Assembly: GCA_001598975.1 (NCBI GenBank)
Contig: BBXU01000913.1
Span: 62,001-126,000, forward strand
DNA from: Parachlorella kessleri
Lineage: Eukaryota; Chlorophyta; Trebouxiophyceae; Chlorellales; Chlorellaceae
Length of the DNA: 64,000 nt
Direction: 5' to 3'
Below the pieces are notes generated by a model, which saw only the letters and a list, made by a program, of their open reading frames with translations, ran no database searches and was not told the origin of the DNA. Positions 1 to 11,531 of the stretch are shown here, piece after piece. Positions within the stretch are counted from its first letter, which is position 1; each line of letters opens with the position of its first letter. A program made the translations under genes and the position numbers.

Positions 1-620
1 GTCACCAAGGCCTATCGGGAACACTTGCGAGGGGTTGGCCTGAACACCCTTCAAGCCCTTACGATGTGATCAGGGCCAGGCTGGAAGGGTATTGATAGCA
101 GCGCTTCTAACAAGACTGGACCAGATGTTGGCTCAAAAGTTGGACAATCGCAACCCGTCCTCCCGCCCTGGCTACTACTTACTCCATTGGATATTGAGTG
201 TAGTTGGTGATTGAGAGTGGATTGCACGTTTTCATACTTAAAGCGAGCAGGGAAGGCAGCACGTCATGGTCGGCACGGTAGGCAGATACTGTGTGCCAAG
301 TCAGGGGGCACCGCCTTGTCTTGTGCGAGCGAGGCTGCTGAGAGCAGGAGCGATACAGAAGGGATGGAAGGAGGCGTCTACAGTAACACGATCGCCAAGT
401 GTGCGCCAGCCACATCTAAGGAGAAAACTCGTGGTGCGGGCAGCAGATCGCGCAGGCTGACTTGTCGTGGCACAAGGCTCCAATTAGCATCAAGACTGGC
501 TTTCAGAGCTACTATCGACACCACCAGTTGCTAGTTCCCTCGTCCGAGGTTGCTCACTGACATGTGGCCCATGCTGGTTGGCCACCCAACCCCCGCAGCG
601 ACCTGTGGGCTTTTTGTTCT
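1..620. other. Left-edge region, no confident gene
   Basis: No conserved coding segment was recognised before the LON-domain exon. A short open frame with a Met at 364 is rich in Ser, Thr, Arg and Ala and could be an organelle-targeting first exon of the LON-domain gene. I found no donor site in a phase that joins it to the acceptor at 624-626, so it is left out of the model. Confidence 0.4.
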
Positions 621-3243
621 ATGCAGGCACCTGTGAAGGCAGCAAGTGGTGCTGGCAGCAGGGGTCCAAAGTCAGGGACGGAAGAGCTGCCCATCTTCCC
701 CTTGTCCATAGTGGCCCTGCCGTGTGCCGACGTCCCGCTGCAAATTTTTGAGGCACGGTGCGTTGGTCTACCAGGAGGCAGAAGCCTGGAAAGCGACTTT
801 TGCTGCCTCCTGTACTGATGCTCCCAACGAGGCTTTCTGCCTGTCTGCAGATACCGCGTACTTTTTACCACACTGCTAGCCGGCGCAGAAGGGTAAGGCC
901 CTGTGTGCTTGCATATGTTTGATGGCTTGACTGTAGCACTCTTGTACCTGCTAGTCGCTAAGCGCACTAATATCTGCTGAAGTTGTGTGAAGAACCCCAT
1001 GATGTGCTGTGAGAAACCTCGAGTGTTTGGCGTTGGCAGGGCCGTGTGGAGATTGCCTTGTGTAGCACTCTTCAGCTAGTAGCGTTTCCGTGCTGGGCTT
1101 CGCTCACACCTGTCTGGTTTTTGCACTCCCGTGCAGGCTTGAGGATGGCTTGGTTAACCCCGACAAGCCCTGGTGAGCTGTGGCAGCTTGCATGGTGCTT
1201 GCAGGGAGCTGCGTGCCAAGTGATGCTGCGTGCTATGCTGAAGATCAAGCCTGTGTTGCTCGTCCCAGCTTGAAAAGATGTGCACGTGTCATGTCGAGGA
1301 TGCCGTGGAGTCCATGCAACATGGCCCGTGCGAAGCGCTCCTGCCCGGCCTCGAGCCTTGGCTCATGACCTCACGCTGCATATGCGTCCCATGCTGGCAG
1401 GTGTGGCTCCCGCCGATTTGGTATGGCCTTCTACGACCCCAAGTCCCAGGGCCTAGCCAGCGTGGGCACCCTGCTGGAGATCAAGGAGCACGCGCGGTTG
1501 GAGGATGGTCGGCTTATGGTGCAGAACATCGGTACGCCTGGCAGCCATTTAAGTGCACCAAGGAGGCGGGGGCTTTGTCTGTCGATTCACTCGGATTGTG
1601 TCTTCTGTGTCTGTGAGGGTGCTTGCTTGCTGTATGCGCACACAAGGAGTTATAGATGCCTTCCTGTGGACCCTCCATCAATGTTATTGCACCCTGCTGG
1701 CCCAAGTTGTTTGCTTACCGCAATACCAGCAAAGCACCTTCTAGCCAGGAAGTGCCGTGCTCCTTTGGCTTGGCTCTTGTGTTGTTCACAGTGCGATCAC
1801 GGCACGACTGATGCAAGAGGTTTGTGCTTCAGGGCGTGAGCGGTTTCGAATCAAGAAAGTGGTAGAAGAGCGGCCGGTGCTGGTGTGCGAAGTGGAGTAC
1901 TTGCCCACCGAGGAGAAGGAGGCATTCACAGAAGAGGTGTGGATCTCCTGGGCGGCCTGCTATATCGTGCCTGCGTGATCGTAACTCCCTGTCAGACCTC
2001 CCGGTTGGGGCGAGTGCATGCGAGTCTGCAGGGACTCGTGAACTGTATGGCGGCTCCCCACAACAGTGTCCCTACCGCTGTGCTGCCAGAGCACCTGTGA
2101 GAGTGGATCATTGCGCTGACTGCCACAGGCTAGAGCTGACCATGGCGGCCAAGGCTGTATACAAATAGAGCTTCCCAGACTGCATGCTACTCATACGCCA
2201 GGTCTTGTGTCTTCCCTCTGGCTCACGTTCAACACCTGCCCGGGGTGGTGGCGGTGCAGGTACACAAGCTGGCGGGGGAGGTGGCGCAGCTGTTCCGCAG
2301 CGTGGTGGGGCTGGCGGTGCGGATCCGAGACGCCACGCTGTCGCAGGTGCGTGCGCACTTAAAACAGCTGCGCTGTGGTTTGTGGCAGCACACCTGCCAT
2401 GGACCCGTGGGCGCCCCTTGAGAGGGTTAAGATAATAATCGTCGTGTATTCAGTTGTCGTGGCCTGGTTTTCTCCTGATGGTACCTAGGAACGGCTGGGA
2501 AGTGAGCCGTGCCGCGGCGCGGCCTGTGCAGGAGCTGGCGGACCCCGCGCAGCTGACAGAGCTGGACCCCCCCCAGATGAGCTTCTGGGTGGCGTCCCTC
2601 TTCTCAGGCAACCCCTACCAGCAGCAGGCGCTCCTGGAGGTGCGTGTGTGTTGGGGTGGGGGAAGGGGGGGGGGGGGGCGTGGTAAGCAAAGCATGGATA
2701 GGTTGAATGCTCCACACCTGCGGCAAGGGTGAGCAGGCTTGCCGGGAAGGCTGCTCACTTATGAGGAAGGCAGGCAGGCCAAGTCGTAGGGGGGCGGTGT
2801 GAAGAGCTGCTCAGGGGCGTACCGAGGTCGCTGGGCAGGCAGGGAAGAGTTTTGGGGACGGTTGTCAATGCTCTTGAGCTGGGGCTGGCAGTGTGGCAGT
2901 GGTGCACTTTGAGCGTGGCGATTGTAGAGCTGGTCGGGGTAAGCCTTGGGCGGCGGGAGAGAACAGGCAGAACCAAAAATTTGCAAGCGCCTTCAAAGGC
3001 TAGCTGGTTTCCAAGGTGTCTGGCTACTTGGCAGCTTCCTCGTAACAACCAAAGCCAGTCTGGCTTGCCACGTGTTCACTGCTGTGCTGTGCTGTGCAGA
3101 TGGACAGCACCGAGGAGCGGCTGAAGGAGGAGAAGGAGCTGCTGTCGGGCACCCTCAAGTTCCTGTCGGCGCAGGCGGCCTTGCAAGGGGCCTTCAAGAC
3201 GGGCAGCGGCAGCATCGACGAGCCCACCGGCGGCCCTGACTGA
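621..3243 (+). CDS. LON N-terminal domain protein without ATPase or protease domain
   Basis: Eight exons: 621-757, 851-892, 1137-1172, 1401-1531, 1833-1936, 2260-2346, 2532-2639 and 3100-3243, giving about 262 residues. Exon 1 encodes ELPIFPLSIVALP and PLQIFEAR, the opening strands of the LON substrate-binding domain. Exons 4 and 5 give RFGMAFYDP, VGTLLEIKEHARLEDGR and ERFRIKKVVEERPVL, the conserved core also found in plant plastid LON-domain proteins. The last exons are helical and charged. The protein stops without AAA+ or Ser-Lys protease domains, so it is a stand-alone LON domain and not a Lon protease; its role is unknown, with substrate binding or plastid proteostasis inferred. The sequence before the ATG at 621 reads like a splice acceptor (TATGCAG at 620-626), so the true N-terminus, perhaps a transit peptide, may lie upstream. 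The TGA is at 3241-3243. Confidence 0.8.
2665..2678 (+). repeat. G homopolymer in LON-gene intron 7
   Basis: Fourteen consecutive G residues lie in the intron after exon 7 of the LON-domain gene. It is a simple mononucleotide run likely to vary in length and prone to sequencing error. Confidence 0.9.
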
Positions 3244-4650
3244 ACGCTGGTTACTGGAGGGGGTGTCGGACCTTTCCTACAACATCCCACACCGGTGGGC
3301 TTGGTGTGCTGTGTTGTTGCACGGCCCGCTAGGTGTGGGGTGGAGGTGTACTAGCACTTGGCGTGCCACATGCAGCAAGCAGATGTAGGAAGGGGACATG
3401 CGCAACTACAGGTGCCAGGTGCAGGAGACCGCTACGAGCTCCGCATTATGTGAGCTGAAATGCCAGCGTGGTTTGTTGCCTGTCTGGGGCCTGTGAAATA
3501 TGGAAGGGGATGGCAACCACGCGAGAATTCTTCTCTGTGGGGTGGCATATGGAGTGACCAGGAAATTGTGTAGCACCGCATGGAAGGTATGCTTGGCTGC
3601 CCATATGGTTTCTGTGTGTGGCCGGCAACGTCTTGAGGTTGCCCACAAACAGGCCGCCTGGCTGGGGCAAACTGCAGGCTACTTGTTTTCATTGGCAGCT
3701 GATTGGGGGGTGGTAGTGTCACTAGCACTCCGACTTTCATTGGCCTAATCAAGGGAGTGAGCGGGTGCCATGGGTTGGGTCCATTTCATGTCCTGCCGCA
3801 CTTACTGTGCTGCAAAGCCGCTTTGATTTCCAGGGAGTACGCCCGTGTACCTTGTAATGTTCAGTACTCGCATGAACTCCTAGCACGTTTCAAGTAGAGA
3901 CATCCCAGTGCAAAAGGCACCACCAGGACTCATTGCGATCGAGACAAAATGTGTACTGCCACCCATTTCATTTGCCTATTTTTGAGCAGTTGCAGCAACT
4001 GCTACAGGAAAAGGTATTCAACCAAAATTGTAAGGAACAGATCCATCAAACGTGCATAATATACAACAGTAGCAGCCAGTAGCATGCAAGCATGACTATG
4101 CTCATTACCAATACCTTAGCAGGTAAAGGCAGACCCGTCCTACTAGGTCCTCTGCTTGAGTTGGCTGTCCAACACACTCGCAAGCTGAACACCCTTGCAA
4201 GCGGCTCTAATAGCATCTCCGCGCAGGTCGCTCCCACAAGTCCCCTAACACCGCACCACACGGGCACCAACAACACGAGTTAGCCTCTGACGATTGTGCT
4301 TACTACTTCGCTCTCCGGGGTGTGGGTTAGCCCCGGCAAGGTCCGCTATGTGTAAATCTGCACACACAGCGAGCCCCCATCACTCTTCAGCTGCCTCACA
4401 ACTTGCTGCTACCAATGCCAGGGACACTGCCTAGGCCACATAGTCGGCATCAGAGCAACGAATACAAGTCCCCCGGCTAGGGGCACATAAGCCGCAGTTG
4501 ACTTCACCAGTGGAACGCCCACTGCTGGTCCCCACCAGGGGCACCTCGGGACTCCCACCTCTCATGAACACACTCACAAGCGCCCATACCCCTCACATTC
4601 CCCACAAGAACCAAGGGTTGACCGAAACAGAAGCACCGACCAAGACCCCC
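3244..4650. other. Convergent intergenic region, LON gene / SnRK1 beta
   Basis: This region separates two convergent genes and should hold both 3' UTRs. A TGTAA, the usual chlorophyte polyadenylation signal, is at 3853-3857 on the + strand, far (about 600 bases) from the LON-gene stop. No conserved protein segment is seen on either strand. Confidence 0.5.
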
Positions 4651-7646
4651 TCAGCCTATCATGGGGGAGGCAGGCGGTGTGGAGTGGTGGTGTTGGTGAT
4701 AGCCGCTGCTGGAGCGCGGGCTGAGCGCGTGGCCCCCACCCCCGCCTCCCATCCCGCTGCCGCTGGGGCCCGCCCCTCCCTGGTACGCCTCGTGACCGGA
4801 GCTGGCGGTGCGGCCCCCCACCCGGGGCTTGCGGGGCTTGTACATGACTGTCGTCACGTACTTGGAGCGGTACCTGCGCGGTACGCAGGTGGCAAGTGGT
4901 AGGTGAGGCCGACGGGGTGGGTGTAAGCGACGGCGGGGCCGAGTCAGTGTTCAGCACCTGGCAACAGGCCCGGGCCGCCTGTGACAACAAGGTGGCCGTC
5001 CTGCAGCTTGCATTGGCAGCAAAGGAAGCCTGACCAGGTGCACGCTTGCAGCTGTCAGGGGGGAGGTTGGCGGGCACGAAGAGCCCAGACAAAGGCGAGA
5101 GTATCTTGGCATCCCTCTACTAGGGGCAGCGTGCAGGGCACGAATAAGCACTTGGGCTTCTAGGCTAGGCCTCCCAGCCCCGCCCCGCGCACCTGTGTGT
5201 CGTCCCCAGAACAGTCGCGTTCACAGAAGACGTCGCCCGCTGAAGGTAGATGTGGTTTAGGATGACGTGCTGCGGCCGCGGCAGCGCTGCTATGGCGTCC
5301 ATGGCAGGCGGCACATTCAACAATGACAGCTGCAGCGGCGGAAAGAGGTGGAAGTCCCTAGCTGCCCGATGAGCGGCAGTAGCACACGTAATCCACGCCG
5401 GCGATGCTGGGAGGGTGCAACGCAATCTTGGAACTAAATGGCTTCACAAAGAAAGGTCCATAGCCGGTGTCTCGGAGTATGCCAACACCTGCTGGCTTCC
5501 TGCCTCCATAACAAACTTCACAGGGGCACACAATGCCGCCTTCCCCAACTTACCGCCCTCTCCGAGCGACCACCCATCTGGCCCCCCTACCCCTTAGTCA
5601 CATGCCAACTCCACCTGTCCTTCTCAAGCCCCTCAATCTGCCATGTGCCCCATGGCGCTGACGCAGGGTTTCCCTTGTGGCCTGCTGCCACTCGCATCCC
5701 CTAAATACCACTAGGCAAGGGACCCTCAGACGACTCATTGAGTCACAGCCTGCCGAGCTAGTAGGATGCATGCTCGCATCCTGCCCACCCGCATTGCAGC
5801 TGAACTCCCACCTGCAGCTGCGGCGGCATGATTGGGGGCTCCTTGATGAAATCCTCACTAGCAGGGTGGGGGTTGTCATAACTGCAACAGCACACCAACG
5901 CAATGTGGCTCCTGCTTTCAACTGCCCTACTGGACAGTAAAGTCAGCAGTAAGGTAGCGGCGCTGATCTCAAGCACATGCAATTTGCAGCGCTGCAAGCT
6001 TCCATGGACCACAACGACATGTCCATCATGTAAGGCCGCCTTATATGCCAGACTCATCCCTGGAGGCACCCCTCTGCACCTTGCACTTGCACACCCAGGA
6101 GATCTCCAGGAGGAGGCATCTCATTAGCTTAAACAGCAGCGGTGCCCAATGACTACACTTAAAAAGAAAGCAGTGCAAATGCGCCACCAGGTACCACCAG
6201 TCCAGGCACTCGCGCTGGGCGGCTCAAACCAACCTGGCAGTCGGCGACGGCGGTGGCTCAAACCCGGAAAGACCATCCAAATTCTCAGGCACATATTCCT
6301 GGACCTCTATCACGTTGTTTATGTTGCCCATGTCGTCCATGATGCAGGGCAGGTTGGGGTCGTGCCGCCACTGGCCATCCACTATAAACTTGTACTGCAC
6401 CGGCAGGGGCGGGGGACTCTTTTAAGATCAAATCAGAGCCATGCAGGACGCACCTGCTGTCAAAGGAAGGTGCTGGCCAAGCGTTTACTGCGGAAGGCAT
6501 GCTACAGCTGCTCTCTACTCTGTGCCAGTGCCTACAAGTGCGATGTGCACTGTCTGACAGCCACGCTGGCTGTCCATCTCCGTCCACTGCCCAGGTCAGA
6601 CGCCCAGAGACCCCCTGGCCGAGGCTTGCCGGCTAGCTGCCACCCTGCACACCTGATACACCCCCGGCGGCAGCAGCTTGACGAGGGTGAAGTCCTTGCC
6701 CGACTGCTGCATGGTGTGCCGCTGTGTCCAGTTGTCAAAGGATCCCTCCAACTGCACCGTCTGGCCCCCGTGCGCCCCTGCAGGGGTGACTCACGGCTAG
6801 CTTTGTTTCCCAACAACCCCGTACCATCCTGTGCTCAATATACATCCGTGCCTTGGAGTGGCTGGCCCACCTCGGCTCCACCGGCAGTGGCGGCCAGTGC
6901 CGGCTTGATACAGCCTACAGCTGGCCTCTGCTGTCCCGGGTGCATCCCCTCCCAGTGTACCTCTGGGGGACCCTACGGCTGCAGGCCCTAAGAACCTCCT
7001 ACCCCAGGCCCCAAGGACAAGGACATGCTGGACAGCCCTAGCTCAGGGCCTGAGTCTCCATGAGCGTGAGGGAGAGTGGGTGACAAGTGCTTTACTGATG
7101 CTTGCTGCTGCTGGTGCTGTGCTAGGCCAGCCTGCTATGCAGACTAGGAAGCAGAAGCACTGCACTCATCTCCCCTAAGCATACATTTGTGTTGCTGGTG
7201 CAACAACAGCTGCCAGCAAAACAACGGCACCCCGACTCCACACGCAGGTAGCCAGTGTTAAGCATCCGAGGTGCTGGTTCGTCAGCGCCCCAGGGCCAGG
7301 CAAGCACCTTTCCACCCAAACTTACAGACAAGCACGGTCGGCACCAGCTTTGGCTGCGCAGCCCAGCCCGCAAACTCCGACTGCCCGTACACCGAGCCGC
7401 CCCGCTGGAACTCGTCGCCCTTGGAGAGAGGCTCCATGGCTATCTGTGGGCTGTATGTCAGGGGCGAGCCTGGGCTCAGTGGCGACCCAGACACTGGCAC
7501 CTGCATGGACTCGTCTGCGTAGTCCGTGGTGGTGCGCCGGTGCCTGCCGTGGGTCTGCCCCTGCATGTACAACAGGAGAGGTGAGACCGGATGTGGTGCG
7601 TGTCGTCATTGCAGATAGAGTCCAGCGCGCTATTCGGGCGTACCAT
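4651..7646 (-). CDS. SnRK1/AMPK beta-type regulatory subunit (CBM48 + ASC domain)
   Basis: Seven exons on the - strand: 7646-7644, 7560-7326, 6777-6653, 6394-6234, 5881-5812, 5329-5193 and 4873-4651, giving 317 residues. The protein is the scaffold beta subunit of the SNF1/AMPK/SnRK1 energy-sensing kinase. A CBM48 glycogen/starch-binding domain starts near residue 72 ([36 protein letters not shown]). The C-terminal ASC domain, which binds alpha and gamma subunits, shows [25 protein letters not shown] and [10 protein letters not shown]. The start is unusual: coding exon 1 is just ATG followed by a GTACGC donor, and exon 2 begins with Gly, giving MGQTHGR, which fits the N-myristoylation consensus. 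A Gly/Ser/His-rich tail of about 60 residues follows the ASC domain. The start is head to head with prohibitin, 371 bases away. Confidence 0.88.
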
Positions 7647-8017
7647 AATGTTGCCAAACAACTGACAGTCAGCTCAAGCCTTATACTGCCTCCAAGTCGC
7701 TCAGGGGGTCAGGACTAAAGCTGAAGAATCATCAGCTTGGCAACAGCAGGGCTTGCATTGAAACATAGAAATACTGCAAATGGCATGCCGTTTGCAATTA
7801 CACATCGAAAATTTTGCAAAACTCTAGTCGATATGTTCCCGCTCAGCCAACTAAGCACCCACCAGAGGAGTAACCCAACCTTGCTGCACCCCAATTTGAC
7901 CAAACTAGCTTGATCAGCCTTCAATCTTCTGCTGAAAGGTGGTGGCCCAGTGCCCAAGGACCGTCTCTCTTCTGCGCCCCCAAGCAGCCAATCATTCATT
8001 AGCCGGCTGTGGTAACC
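7647..8017. promoter_or_regulatory. Shared divergent promoter region, SnRK1 beta / prohibitin
   Basis: Only 371 bases separate the two divergent start codons, so this stretch must contain both 5' UTRs and promoters. I see no clear TATA box. It is somewhat more AT-rich than the flanking exons, most clearly at 7740-7860. The assignment rests on geometry alone. Confidence 0.5.
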
Positions 8018-10607
8018 ATGGCTCAACAAGAGGCGGCAAAGGCGCTGGCTAACCTGCTGTCTAGGGTGGCACGGTGAGACAGGGAGGCGCATGGGCTTCT
8101 GGAGACTGCAGGAAGTGATGGGGATGGCGCTTGTAGTGTCGCACTCCGAGTGTGTAGCTTGATCTGTTGAAAAGACACCATCAGGTTTTGTAGCGGCCGC
8201 GGCACCCCTGGGCGTCCGCCAGGCCTTAGGTGGGCACACTCTTCTGGGTGGGCACACTGTGGAGGCATGAAAGTGAGAGCTAGCACATCTAGCAGGAGTA
8301 AGGTTTTGCATATGGAACCAAGCCAGGAGCCAAAATCTGCTGGCCGTTCTTATGCAGGTACTCCGTGCTCCTGGGGGTTGGAGGCTCCGCCTTGCAAGCT
8401 TCCCTGTATACAGGCAAGTGCCCCAGCCTGGTCTTGCTTCTGCTGCCATGCATCCTTTCTTGTGTTCCACTCTATCTTTAAGGAGCAGTTGATGTAAATG
8501 GAGAGCTTGGCAATACCTTTCGTAAGGTTATTGGCATATTGGAACTGGCCACGCACGTTGCTTGACCCATTGTTGACACTGCAATGCCTGGCTGCTCCAT
8601 GTGCAGTTGATGGCGGGGAGCGCGCCATTATGTATGACCGCATTCAGGGAGTGTTGGAGAAGCCAGTGGGTGAAGGTACCCACGTCCGGATACCCTGGTT
8701 CCAGACGCCGCACGTGATGGATATTCGGACCCGCCCTCGGTCCGTCAGCTCTGTCACTGGTACCAAGGGTGAGTACCTTGGCAGCATAGTGACCCAGTGA
8801 GGTTTCTTGGGCCTTTCTGTTGACTGTTGAAGCGGACAGTTGGCTTCTAGCTGCATTGGTGTGTCCAGCTCCGCTGGCGCTGTCCAGCAGCCTTCCAAGG
8901 AAGGTGCCTTGACGGCAAGTCGAGCTGCAACATATGAAACCCTTTGACTGGCCATGGCTTTGTAAGTTTTTGTGACAAGGACACCAACTGCACCACGTGA
9001 ACTTGGGGCTGCAGATCTCCAGATGGTGAACATCACGCTGCGTGTGCTGTCCAAGCCTGACGTGGGCGACCTGGCCAAGATTTTCAGGGTAATCACTGAG
9101 GGTCAAGCTGCATGGTGATTTTGTTGACTGCTCCAAGGCCGGTTGGCAGCGTCGTATCCTCGTTTTGAACCATTGCTAGCCTAGCTGTGTACCGCTTGCT
9201 CTCCCAACCACCTCTTTCCTGCATCGAACACTCGTGCATAGCCAGGGTAGGGATGGGAGTCTGTGCGCGGTGCCTTCCATTAGCATGTTGCATTCGGTTT
9301 CGAAACGTTTCTCACCCCTGCCGCAACATCCTCCGGTGCAAAACGCCGCGCTCCTGCAGAACTTGGGTGTGGACTGGGACGAGCGTGTGCTGCCCTCCAT
9401 CGGCAATGAGGTGCTCAAGGCAGTGGTGGCGCAGTACAACGCTGAGCAGCTGCTCACGCAGCGTGACAGGGTGAGCCGGCTGTGCTGACATGCCAAGCGG
9501 CAGGGGAGCGCGGCGAGCCCAGCATAAGGATTGACGCAATGTGGAAGCCAACTCATAGGGCTATAGTGTGATGGCTTGCTGGGACTTGCCTGCTGTACCT
9601 AGGCAGCTCAGGATTTGACTGACCTGTATGGGACACGGTCGGGGGGCGTCACAGGTGGGGCAGCATTAAGTGTTGGGTGGTCTTCATCGCAGGTCTCGGC
9701 TGCTGTGCGCAACGAGCTGACCAAGCGCGCCCAGGAGTTCAACATTCTCATCGATGATGTCGCCATCACCCACCTGTCCTTTGGTACAGAGGTGCGCTGG
9801 ACTTGCGTATCAGCATGGGCGCCATAGCAGCCTAAGCCCAAACCGGTGTGACAGTTGGGCGCCCTGCCAGCGAGTGACCATGACAGGAGCTGGGCTGGGT
9901 GTCGGCCAAGTTGTGCTGGGCAACGCAAGCCATGCTCACCTGTGTTCTACCTCCTTGGCCCTGCTACAGTTCACCAAGGCTGTGGAGTCGAAGCAGGTTG
10001 CGCAGCAGGAGGCGGAGCGGGCACGTTTTGTGGTGATGAAGGCAGACCAGGTATGCACGCAGCCTGAGTAGGCAGGAGTAGGCAAGCCACAAAGTGGATG
10101 TCTCCGGCAGTGGCTTGCCTGGGCCTCTAGCTTCGGTCTGAAGTTTGGCAGGGGCACAGCTACTTCATTAATACCACCGTGGCTTACCACAAGCTGAGCA
10201 TGCATAGACTTGAAGGAAGGCAAGCGGCTTTGCTGGACTGCCAGCTCGCGTGTGGCAGCATCATGCTCCCCTTCCAGCACTGACGGCCCTCTTCGCTTTA
10301 ATGTTCCCACGCCTTGCACTGCGCTGTCACAGAGCCTGGCCGCCTGATGGCCCGCCACTTTGCCTTCCCTTTTTTGACTGCCTTGCAGGAGCGTAAGGCA
10401 GCTGTCATCCGCGCGGAGGGTGAGTCTGAGTCTGCCCGTCTCATTTCGGAGGCCACAAGGGTGGCTGGGCCAGGCCTCATCGAGTTGCGCCGCATTGAGG
10501 CGGCGCGCGACATCGCCAGCACGCTCTCCAAGAGCCGCAACATAGTGTACCTGCCTTCTGGCGGCAACATGCTGCTGGGCATCAACCCCAACGCGCCCGG
10601 CCAGTAG
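8018..10607 (+). CDS. PHB: Prohibitin (PHB2-like), inner mitochondrial membrane
   Basis: Eight exons: 8018-8073, 8358-8413, 8607-8768, 9015-9088, 9360-9470, 9693-9791, 9970-10050 and 10389-10607, giving 285 residues. Prohibitins form ring complexes in the inner mitochondrial membrane that support assembly and proteolysis control. Exon 2 supplies the N-terminal anchor ([17 protein letters not shown]). Exons 3-6 form the PHB/SPFH domain ([62 protein letters not shown]). Exons 7-8 are the coiled coil ([33 protein letters not shown]). The coiled coil is PHB2-like, while parts of the head read like fungal and PHB1 sequences, so I do not fix the paralogue. Intron 2 begins with GC (ACAG then GCAAGTG at 8414); using it restores both the frame and the conserved Val-Asp-Gly-Gly. 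A TGTAA lies at 11071-11075. Confidence 0.93.
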
Positions 10608-11531
10608 GCGCCTGGCTGTTCAGGCTGGCTTTGAATAAGTGGCGGCTGAGGCGGCATGCTGTGCGTCATCGAAGCTGCTGGGACTCAACCCTACCCACGG
10701 CCCTGTCAGGGCTGGTTCCTGTCAAGGGGCGCTGGGGACCCGGCCTCTAAACTGAGCGTGAGCCATGGCGTGAAGAAGCAACACTGCTGGGGCACAGCCG
10801 TGTTGCCTTGGCTCAGTGATGGCTGGCTGCCGGTGGAAGCAGACAGTTTCGGCGGCATTGAGGATGGTTGTGCGCGTTGCGGTGGCAGCCTGAGGAGGGC
10901 AGCAGTCTTTTGGGCTCAGCTGAGGGCGCGAATGCGGCTGGTGTTGCTGGCTCTTGGGTAGTGGTGCTGGCCAGTACGGCAAGGAGATTGGCCACGGGCT
11001 TAGCGGGAATTCGTAGGAGGATGTCGTTTTGCGGAGTACCTAGCTGCCTGGCTTGCCGTGGGTAGGAAACTGTAAAATGTAGTGCCTGAAAGGATCGCTT
11101 GCATACAGTGAACGAAATTGTCTTCTTGTAAATAACAGTAAGGAACAAGACAGTGTTATCTGATCATAGTGACACCACCAGCCTTGACTCTGGCAGCAGC
11201 AAGTAGGCTGCCAGAGTTGCCTTCGCACAACACACAGTTGTTGCCAGTGGCGAAGCCCAGGCAAATCACGAACGCCTGGACCGATGACTCAGTAAGGTGA
11301 AACGCCAGCCGTGTGAGCTCGACCTACGTATTCCAGCTTCAAAAGCGACTTTTGGGCCCTTGCCAGCCAATGCAATGACTGAGAGTCCAAGGTTCCTCCC
11401 GCCACTATTTAAAAGCCCAACGGATGCAAACTGGTCCCGGTGGCCTTCGCCGCTGTGCTAATGTTGTGACGTCCGGTTGATCAATTGCTGAGTTGCTGAT
11501 TGATACGATTTGGCAAGGGGGCCGGCTCGTC
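10608..11531. other. Intergenic region, prohibitin 3' end to CDT1 5' end
   Basis: This holds the prohibitin 3' UTR, with TGTAA motifs at 11071-11075 and near 11127, and the CDT1 promoter. No conserved coding segment is seen. The segment around 11400-11530 precedes the CDT1 ATG and probably carries its promoter and 5' UTR. Confidence 0.5.
11071..11075 (+). promoter_or_regulatory. Candidate TGTAA polyadenylation signal, prohibitin
   Basis: TGTAA is the standard chlorophyte poly(A) signal. This copy lies 464 bases after the prohibitin stop, in an AT-richer patch. The motif is short, so this is a candidate only. Confidence 0.4.

Noticed and set aside
7715..8470. A 251-codon open frame on the - strand over the prohibitin 5' exons
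   Set aside because: Its sequence shows no family features, and it overlaps prohibitin exons 1-2 and the shared promoter. It is an antisense open frame.
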